DNA of 64,000 nucleotides from Variovorax sp. MHTC-1 (GTDB lineage: Bacteria; Pseudomonadota; Gammaproteobacteria; Burkholderiales; Burkholderiaceae_C): positions 186,001 to 250,000 of the forward strand of contig NZ_RWKI01000006.1 of the NCBI RefSeq assembly GCF_003984645.1, written 5' to 3'. Shown piece after piece: positions 59,300-64,000 of the stretch. The stretch's first letter is position 1; the number at the start of each line of letters is the position of its first letter. Under the pieces are notes generated by a model. It was given only the letters and a program-made list of their open reading frames with translations, made no database searches and was not told the origin of the DNA. Position numbers and translations under genes: made by a program.

Positions 59300-59341
59300 G
59301 CCAAGACAACGCATGTGTTAGATATTTGGTTTACTGATCAA
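58235..59341 (-). mobile_element. IS630-family insertion sequence
   Basis: A 1107-bp element with ends TTGATCAG (58235-58242) and CTGATCAA (59334-59341). Each is flanked by TA (58233-58234 and 59342-59343), the TA duplication typical of IS630. Beyond the tips the ends share TAAAC and ATCTAACA. It holds a single transposase gene whose stop codon TAA uses the left TA. It inserted inside the right terminal repeat of a MITE-like element. The transposase is full length, so the copy may be active. Confidence 0.85.
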
Positions 59342-59527
59342 TAACAGGCCCTAGGGCAAACGAACAGCGGACGAGCGCTACCGAGCCGGACCGTGTTGAC
59401 TCCGACGTCGACTCGCAAATGGATCGATCACGCGTTGGTCCCGGCTGATCAAAGACCTTTCTGCAGGTAGTCCGATACGGGCCTCGCAGGCCGGGCAGGC
59501 CGCAAGCGCGGACTATCCTCGTTCGTC

Positions 59528-60529
59528 ATGGACGTGCGTGAAAGCTTCACCCAGGCGGTGGGCCATACACCGCTCATCCGGTTGCGCAAGGCTTCCGAGC
59601 TGACCGGCTGCGAGATCCTCGGCAAGGCCGAGTTCATGAATCCCGGCGGATCGGTCAAGGATCGCGCGGCGCTCTATATCGTGCTCGATGCCGAGGCGCG
59701 CGGCGACCTGCAGCCGGGCGGCGTGATCGTCGAGGGCACGGCCGGCAACACCGGCATTGGCCTGGCGCTGGTGGGCAATGCCCGCGGCTACCGCACCGTC
59801 ATCGTGATCCCGCAGACGCAGAGCCAGGAGAAGAAGGACGCGCTTCGCCTCTACGGCGCCGAGCTGCGCGAGGTGCCCGCGGTCCCCTACAGCGATCCGA
59901 ACAATTACGTGCACGTGGCCGAACGCCTCGCCGCGGAGCTCGCGCGCAGCGAGCCTCATGGCGTGCTGTATGCGAACCAGTGGGACAACCTGTCCAACCG
60001 CGACGGCCACCTCCGCTCGACCGGCCCCGAGATCTGGCAGCAGACGGACGGCCGCGTCGACGGCTTCATCTGCTCGATCGGCACCGGCGGCACGCTGGCC
60101 GGCGTGGGCCAGTACCTGAAAGAGCGCAAGCCGGGTGTGGTGATCGCCGCCGCCGACCCGATGGGCGCGGCGATGTACCACTACATCAAGCATGGCGAAT
60201 TGCGCAGCGCCGGCAGCTCGATCACCGAGGGCATCGGCCAGAACCGCATCACGGGCAACCTGGAAGGCGCCTCCTTCGACGACGCCTACCAGGTCGAAGA
60301 CCAGGAGGCGCTGCCCGTGCTGTTCGACCTGCTGCGCGAGGAAGGTCTCTGCCTGGGCGGCTCGAGCGGCATCAACGTGGCCGGCGCGATCCGCCTGGCG
60401 CGCGAGCTCGGGCCGGGCCACACGATCGTGACGATCCTGGCCGACTCCGGTTCGCGCTACCAATCCAAGCTCTACAACCCAGCCTTCCTGCGCGAGAAGA
60501 ATCTTCCGGTTCCGGCCTGGCTCGAATGA
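59528..60529 (+). CDS. cysK: Cysteine synthase (O-acetylserine sulfhydrylase family, fold-type II PLP)
   Basis: A 333-aa PLP enzyme with the Schiff-base lysine in NPGGSVKDRAALYI, the substrate loop EGTAGNTGIGLA, the phosphate-binding glycines CSIGTGGTLAGVGQYL and LGGSSGINVAGAIRLA near the end. It makes cysteine from O-acetylserine and sulfide, or in some longer relatives acts on other serine derivatives. EGTAGNTG replaces the more common EPTSGNTG, as in the Burkholderiales/Rhizobium type. It is monocistronic, downstream of the IS, and convergent with the quinone oxidoreductase gene. No clear ribosome site precedes the ATG. Confidence 0.9.
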   Translation: MDVRESFTQAVGHTPLIRLRKASELTGCEILGKAEFMNPGGSVKDRAALYIVLDAEARGDLQPGGVIVEGTAGNTGIGLALVGNARGYRTVIVIPQTQSQEKKDALRLYGAELREVPAVPYSDPNNYVHVAERLAAELARSEPHGVLYANQWDNLSNRDGHLRSTGPEIWQQTDGRVDGFICSIGTGGTLAGVGQYLKERKPGVVIAAADPMGAAMYHYIKHGELRSAGSSITEGIGQNRITGNLEGASFDDAYQVEDQEALPVLFDLLREEGLCLGGSSGINVAGAIRLARELGPGHTIVTILADSGSRYQSKLYNPAFLREKNLPVPAWLE

Positions 60530-60537
60530 GCCAGGGG

Positions 60538-61545
60538 TTATCGCGGCGCGAGCACCAGCTTGCCCAGCGACTCGCCGGCATCGAGCATGCGATGCACCTC
60601 CTGCACCTCGCGCATCGGGAACACGCGCGTCGGCGGCGCCCGCACCGCGCCCTGGCTCATGAGGCCGATGGCCTTGTCCATCAGCGCGCGGCGCTGCTGC
60701 CGGTCGGCGTCGAAGGTATGGATGGAGAAGGTCCGCACCGCCAGGCTCTTGCTCAGCAGCGAGCGCAGCTCCATGAACACGTCCCGCGCCGGCGGCCCGC
60801 CCGCGATGTTGTAGGAGATCGCGGTACCCAGCGGCGCCAGCGAGCGAATGCAGGCGATCAGCAGTTCGCCGCCGATGTGATCGAAAGCCAGGTCCACGCC
60901 GCGTCCCTCGGTCAGCTCGAAGACGCGATCGGGCAGGCCCGCCGGTTCGCCGTCGACGATGGCGCTGGCGCCGTGCGCCAGTGCATGCGCCCGCTTCTCG
61001 GGCGTGGAGGCGGTGCCGATCACGGTCATGCCGTGGTGGGCCGCGAGTTGAACGAGCATGGTGGCGACGCCGCCGGCCGCGCCCGGCACGAGAATGGATC
61101 GCACCGGCAGGCCGCCGTTGCCGGCCAGCAGCATCGCCTGCGCCAATTGCACGTTGCCAAGGCTCACGGCATCCTGGAACGCGATGCCGTCGGGCAGGAC
61201 GAAGGGCGCATCTTCGGGCACGCAGATGAACTCCGCATAGCACCCGCCGCGCTGCGGCAGTTCACGCGAACTGACCAGCACGCGCTGGCCGAGCTGAAGA
61301 CCGGTCACGCCCGGCCCCAGCGCTTCCACCGTGCCGGCCATCTCGTTGCCGGGAATGGCAGGCAGCGGCGGCATCCATTTGTAGGTGCCGTTGCGGATCA
61401 GCACGTCGGGTCCGCCGGCGCCGATCGCCTCGGCGCGCACCCTCACCTCGCCGGGCTTGCACACCGGCATCGGCAGCTCGACCAGTTCCAGCGCCTCGGG
61501 GCCGCCGGGGGTTCTCACTTGCACTGCGCGCATCAGGCTCTGCAT
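60538..61545 (-). CDS. Quinone-oxidoreductase-like medium-chain dehydrogenase (NADPH-dependent)
   Basis: A 335-aa zinc-independent MDR protein: N-terminal GroES-like domain (VRAEAIGAGGPDVLIRNGTY, IPGNEMAGTVEALGPGV) and a Rossmann domain with VPGAAGGVATMLVQLAAHHG and ASAIVDGEPAGLPDRV. No structural zinc cysteines are visible, as in quinone reductase and enoyl reductase members. It reduces quinones or alpha,beta-unsaturated carbonyls. The start at 61545 (MQSLMRAVQ) directly follows the amino-acid-synthesis-family gene (ATGACATG junction). It ends the minus-strand FAH-Bug-AA_synth cluster. Confidence 0.9.
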   Translation of the reverse strand: MQSLMRAVQVRTPGGPEALELVELPMPVCKPGEVRVRAEAIGAGGPDVLIRNGTYKWMPPLPAIPGNEMAGTVEALGPGVTGLQLGQRVLVSSRELPQRGGCYAEFICVPEDAPFVLPDGIAFQDAVSLGNVQLAQAMLLAGNGGLPVRSILVPGAAGGVATMLVQLAAHHGMTVIGTASTPEKRAHALAHGASAIVDGEPAGLPDRVFELTEGRGVDLAFDHIGGELLIACIRSLAPLGTAISYNIAGGPPARDVFMELRSLLSKSLAVRTFSIHTFDADRQQRRALMDKAIGLMSQGAVRAPPTRVFPMREVQEVHRMLDAGESLGKLVLAPR

Positions 61546-61546
61546 G

Positions 61547-62125
61547 TCATCGCTGCCCGTCGTGCACGGTGACGGCGTCCTTGGCGAGGCCGCCCAGCCG
61601 CGCATGCACCCGGCCGCCCGTGCCCATCGCCAGCGCGAACAGGATCTCGTCGGGCCGCGGCGCATCCTGGATGCCGACTTCCATGCTGTTGTAGTGGCTG
61701 CGCACGTAGGCGGCGTGAACGTAGTGCAGCGGCACCATCAACCGATAGCCGGTAGCGGCCACTGCCTTGGCCGAGGGCACGATCGCCTTCGGCTCGCCGA
61801 GCACCGAGCGCATGGCCCAGCCGCCCGCTTCGTGCCACACGGCGCCATGCTCGAGCTCGCCGTTGACGCCCACGATGGCGGCCTTGCTGTAGACCTCCAC
61901 CTTGTCGCGGCCCAGCACCTCGACCAGCTCCGTCGCCAGCGAAGTCCCCAGCGTGCGGAGCTCGGCCATGAAGGGCATCAGGTCGGGCTCGTAGCGCCCG
62001 GCATAGGGGTTGCGGATCACTGCGCAGGCCGCGGCCAGCTTCAGCGGCTCGGCCACCGGCGGGCCGCCCTCGTGATGGATGGTCTCGATGGTGAGACTGC
62101 GCTTGCGGATTTCGATCAAGGACAT
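61547..62125 (-). CDS. Amino-acid-synthesis family protein (PF06684-type)
   Basis: A 192-aa protein matching the AA_synth family pattern: AACAVIRNPYAGRYEPDLMP at residues about 32-51, EVYSKAAIVGVNGELEHG, VPSAKAVAATGYRLMVPLHYVHAA and MEVGIQDAPRPDEILFALAM. The family name comes from a Bordetella gene; its activity is undefined, and members are found in catabolic operons of Burkholderiales next to Bug proteins and cyclic-amide or uracil-type hydrolases. Here it lies between Bug and quinone-reductase genes, with only a few bases between them. The true function is not known. Confidence 0.88.
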   Translation of the reverse strand: MSLIEIRKRSLTIETIHHEGGPPVAEPLKLAAACAVIRNPYAGRYEPDLMPFMAELRTLGTSLATELVEVLGRDKVEVYSKAAIVGVNGELEHGAVWHEAGGWAMRSVLGEPKAIVPSAKAVAATGYRLMVPLHYVHAAYVRSHYNSMEVGIQDAPRPDEILFALAMGTGGRVHARLGGLAKDAVTVHDGQR

Positions 62126-62132
62126 GCGAACC

Positions 62133-63101
62133 TCACTGCTTGGGAATCTGCGCTTCGTTGACGACGGCGGTCCACTTCTTGAGCTCCGAACTCACCATCG
62201 CCGTCATTTCTTCCGGCGTGCTGCCGCGCGCCTCGCCGCCCATGTCTTCCAGGCGCGCGCGAACGCCCGGCACCTGCAGGGCCTTGAGCGTCTCGGCGCG
62301 CAGCCGCTCGACCACGGGTCGCGGCGTGCCCGCGGGCGCCATGAAACCGGCCCACGAGCGCACGTCGTAGCCGGCGACGCCCTGCTCCGCCACCGTGGGC
62401 AGCTCCGGCATCGCAGCCCAGCGCTGCGCGCCGGTGGTCGCCAGCGCTCTGAGCTTGCCGGCCTTGATGTTGGGCATCACGGCCGTCGGCGGCGCGACGA
62501 TCAGCGGGACCTCGCCGCCGAGCAGCGCGGTCACCGAGGCAGCGTCGCCGCGGTAGGGCACGTGCAGCAGCTCGGCCTTCGCGCTCTTCACCAGCAGCTC
62601 GCCCGCCAGGTGATGCGTGGAGCCGATGCCGGCGGTGCCGTACGACAGGCTGCGTGCGTCGGCACGCGCGGCGGCGAGCAGCTCGGCCAGGCTGCGATGG
62701 GGCGAATCGGCGCGCACCACCAGCAGGAAGGGAAAGTAGGTGATGGTGGAGATCATCTGGAAGTCGGACACCGTCTGGTAGCCCAGCTTGCCGTAGAGCG
62801 CTCCCGCCACCGCATGCCCGCCGGTGGCCAGCAGCAGCGTGTAGCCGTCCGGCTTGGCGCGCGCGACGGCGGCGGAAGCGATGGTGCCGCCGGCCCCCGT
62901 CTGCGCCTCCACGACGAAGGGCTGGCCCAAGCCCTTGCTCATCTCGGTGCTGACCACGCGGGCGATGGTGTCGGCGTTGCCGCCGGCCGCGAAGCCCTGC
63001 ACGATCTTGATCGGGCGATCCGGGAAGTCTTGCGAATGAACCGTGAAGGGTGACGCGCAGGCCAAGGCAAGGCCCGCGCCGACAAGCTGTCTACGCCGCA
63101 T
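62133..63101 (-). CDS. Bug-family periplasmic substrate-binding protein
   Basis: A 322-aa Bug protein. A signal peptide (residues 1-23, ending FTVHSQ) is followed by IKIVQGFAAGGNADTIARVV, LSYGTAGIGSTHHLAGELLV and VPYRGDAASVTALLGGEVPL, all in the expected order. GGAG lies eight bases before the ATG. It would bind a carboxylate or cyclic substrate for the pathway encoded by its neighbours (FAH hydrolase, AA_synth protein, quinone oxidoreductase). It is the fourth Bug gene of the window, again without TctAB genes. Confidence 0.94.
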   Translation of the reverse strand: MRRRQLVGAGLALACASPFTVHSQDFPDRPIKIVQGFAAGGNADTIARVVSTEMSKGLGQPFVVEAQTGAGGTIASAAVARAKPDGYTLLLATGGHAVAGALYGKLGYQTVSDFQMISTITYFPFLLVVRADSPHRSLAELLAAARADARSLSYGTAGIGSTHHLAGELLVKSAKAELLHVPYRGDAASVTALLGGEVPLIVAPPTAVMPNIKAGKLRALATTGAQRWAAMPELPTVAEQGVAGYDVRSWAGFMAPAGTPRPVVERLRAETLKALQVPGVRARLEDMGGEARGSTPEEMTAMVSSELKKWTAVVNEAQIPKQ

Positions 63102-63160
63102 GATTTGTCTCCGTTTCGTTGTGGAATCGCTCGCGGCTCTTGCGGCCGCTGGGCGTCGAA

Positions 63161-64000
63161 TCAGTCCTGGTCGACGATCGGATTGCGCAGCACGCCGATG
63201 CCCTCGATCTCGACCTCGCAGACGTCGCCGGCCTTCATGAAGCGCGGCGGCTTCTTGCTCCAGCCGACGCCGGCCGGCGTGCCGGTCGCGATCACGTCGC
63301 CGGGCGTGAGCGTGAAGATGGTCGAGGCGTAGTTGATCAACTTCGGGATGCTGAAGATCATGTGCCCGGTGTGGCTGGACTGCACCACCTCGCCGTTGAG
63401 CCGGGTCTCGAGCTTGAGCTCGCGCCCGGGCGCGATCTCGTCCGCGGTCACCATCCAGGGGCCGAAGCCGCCGGTCGATTCGAAGTTCTTGCCCGAGGCG
63501 ATCTGCTTGGCGTGGAACTGCCACTCGCGCACGCTGCCGTCGTTGTAGCAGGCATAGCCGGCCACGTGGTCGTAGGCGTGCGCTTCGGCGATGTCGCGCC
63601 CGCCCTTGCCGATGATGACCGCGAGCTCGCCTTCCCAGTCGAGCGACTCCGACACGCGTGGCCGCACGATGGGCTCGTTGTGCGCGCACTGCGATCGCCA
63701 CACGCGCAGGAAGATCGGCGGCTGTTCGGAGAGCTCGCGCTGCATGCCCGCGGCCAGCACCTCCTGGTGGTGGTCCATGTAGTTGCGCACGGCGCAGATG
63801 ATCTTCTCGGAGCGCGGGATCACCGGCAGGAAGCGGATGTCCGCCAGCTTCGCGGCCGGGGCCAGGCCCTCCACGTGCTGCGCGGCCTGCGCGTACTCGC
63901 CCGAGGCGATGTAGTCGGCGAGGCTCGCATGCTGCGGCATCGCCAGGCCCAGGTCGACGACGCCGTCGCCGACGACGGCGCCCCAGGTTTCGCGGCCCTG
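63161..64000 (-). CDS. Fumarylacetoacetate-hydrolase-family protein, start beyond the window
   Basis: At least 279 residues are visible. The reading frame stays open upstream of the apparent ATG at 63940 to the window end, and the extra residues QGRETWGAVVGDGVVDLGLA are exactly the N-terminal domain of FAH-family proteins, so the gene is longer than its first in-window ATG suggests. The metal site is visible in SLDWEGELAVIIGKGGRDI, with NDGSVREWQFHAKQIASGKN, and TLTPGDVIATGTPAGVGWSK is the family's active-site loop. Members hydrolyse C-C bonds of 2,4-dioxo acids or isomerise or decarboxylate them. It is the upstream gene of the Bug/AA_synth/quinone-reductase cluster. Confidence 0.92.
   Translation of the reverse strand, partial: QGRETWGAVVGDGVVDLGLAMPQHASLADYIASGEYAQAAQHVEGLAPAAKLADIRFLPVIPRSEKIICAVRNYMDHHQEVLAAGMQRELSEQPPIFLRVWRSQCAHNEPIVRPRVSESLDWEGELAVIIGKGGRDIAEAHAYDHVAGYACYNDGSVREWQFHAKQIASGKNFESTGGFGPWMVTADEIAPGRELKLETRLNGEVVQSSHTGHMIFSIPKLINYASTIFTLTPGDVIATGTPAGVGWSKKPPRFMKAGDVCEVEIEGIGVLRNPIVDQD

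Larger units (their letters stand above)
57975..59353. mobile_element. MITE-like element interrupted by an IS630-family insertion
   Basis: The left end GGGCCTGCTAACGC continuing TATTTGCGGGG (57977-58001) is matched, with one difference, by the right end when the insertion sequence is removed (58210-58234 region joined to 59344-59351). CTAG, with TA as target, flanks both ends (57974-57977 and 59351-59354). The uninterrupted element is about 266 bp with 25-bp inverted ends and no gene. Inside are two more long inverted pairs: CCTGCCAGGGCG (58011-58022) with CGCCCTGGCAGG (58089-58100), and GTTGCCCAGCCAAGGGGC (about 58114-58131) with its complement near 58195-58212. It ends directly after the aldehyde dehydrogenase. 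Confidence 0.8.

Noticed and set aside
59331..59354. Longer IS630 terminal repeat GGGCCTGTTATTGATCAG as the true IS end
   Set aside because: The left side of the IS has CAAATAGCGTTATTGATCAG instead, so only TTGATCAG is shared; the GGGCCTGTTA part belongs to the interrupted MITE end.

Overview
The window is GC-rich and densely packed with genes. Its content points to a soil or rhizosphere betaproteobacterium of the Burkholderiales, most likely Comamonadaceae and Variovorax-like. This is an inference from four things: four orphan Bug-type (tripartite tricarboxylate family) periplasmic binding proteins, a divergent acdR-acdS pair with all the diagnostic ACC-deaminase residues, several CoA/aldehyde/opine catabolic clusters, and a roughly 95-bp intergenic repeat. 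No tRNA, rRNA or CRISPR was seen. Both window edges cut genes: a Rieske oxygenase at base 1 and an FAH-family hydrolase at base 64000.

Layout. 1-2208: end of a Rieske oxygenase alpha subunit, a glutamine-synthetase-like gamma-glutamyl ligase and a [2Fe-2S] ferredoxin, probably one amine-oxidation unit. 2295-8615 (minus): an iron-uptake operon with two TonB receptors, a PepSY membrane protein, a 66-aa membrane protein and a phosphoribosyltransferase, preceded by a sigma70-like promoter overlapped by a Fur-like box. 8740-12012: a lipoprotein phospholipase D / cardiolipin-synthase-like enzyme, then acdR/acdS. 12667-26469: a large catabolic island. It holds a CaiB CoA-transferase and crotonase diverging from a choline-sulfatase-like sulfatase, an aldehyde dehydrogenase, a hydroxyisobutyrate-dehydrogenase-like enzyme, a Bug protein, a cupin and a GntR regulator. 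A convergent operon (amidase, two Bug proteins, class II aldolase) is divergent from a LysR gene.

26639-37645: HAD hydrolase, M20 amidohydrolase and cupin, all overlapping; a sugar-acid dehydratase (IlvD family) with a GhrA-like reductase; a second HAD; then a three-subunit opine/amino-acid dehydrogenase (OoxAB/HcnABC type) with an Lrp regulator and a class III aminotransferase. 37797-44016 (minus): a DUF2946-like small protein, a TonB siderophore receptor and an ABC-2 transporter with two DUF3526-type permeases. This unusual combination is the best candidate here for an undescribed metal or metallophore system. 44080-57968: second copies of the GhrA, HAD and FAD-oxidase types, a GNAT protein, two aldehyde dehydrogenases, a tartrate/malate dehydrogenase-like enzyme and a full Dpp/Opp-type ABC importer.

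57975-59353: a 266-bp MITE-like element with 25-bp inverted ends that was itself hit by an IS630-family insertion sequence at a TA dinucleotide. The same end motif, as a 13-bp perfect hairpin, supplies the stop codon of the gntR gene at 21124. Three copies of an intergenic repeat sit in the 46-54 kb region, and each one begins exactly at the stop codon of the preceding gene. 59528-64000: cysteine synthase, then a minus-strand cluster of FAH hydrolase, Bug protein, amino-acid-synthesis-family protein and quinone oxidoreductase.
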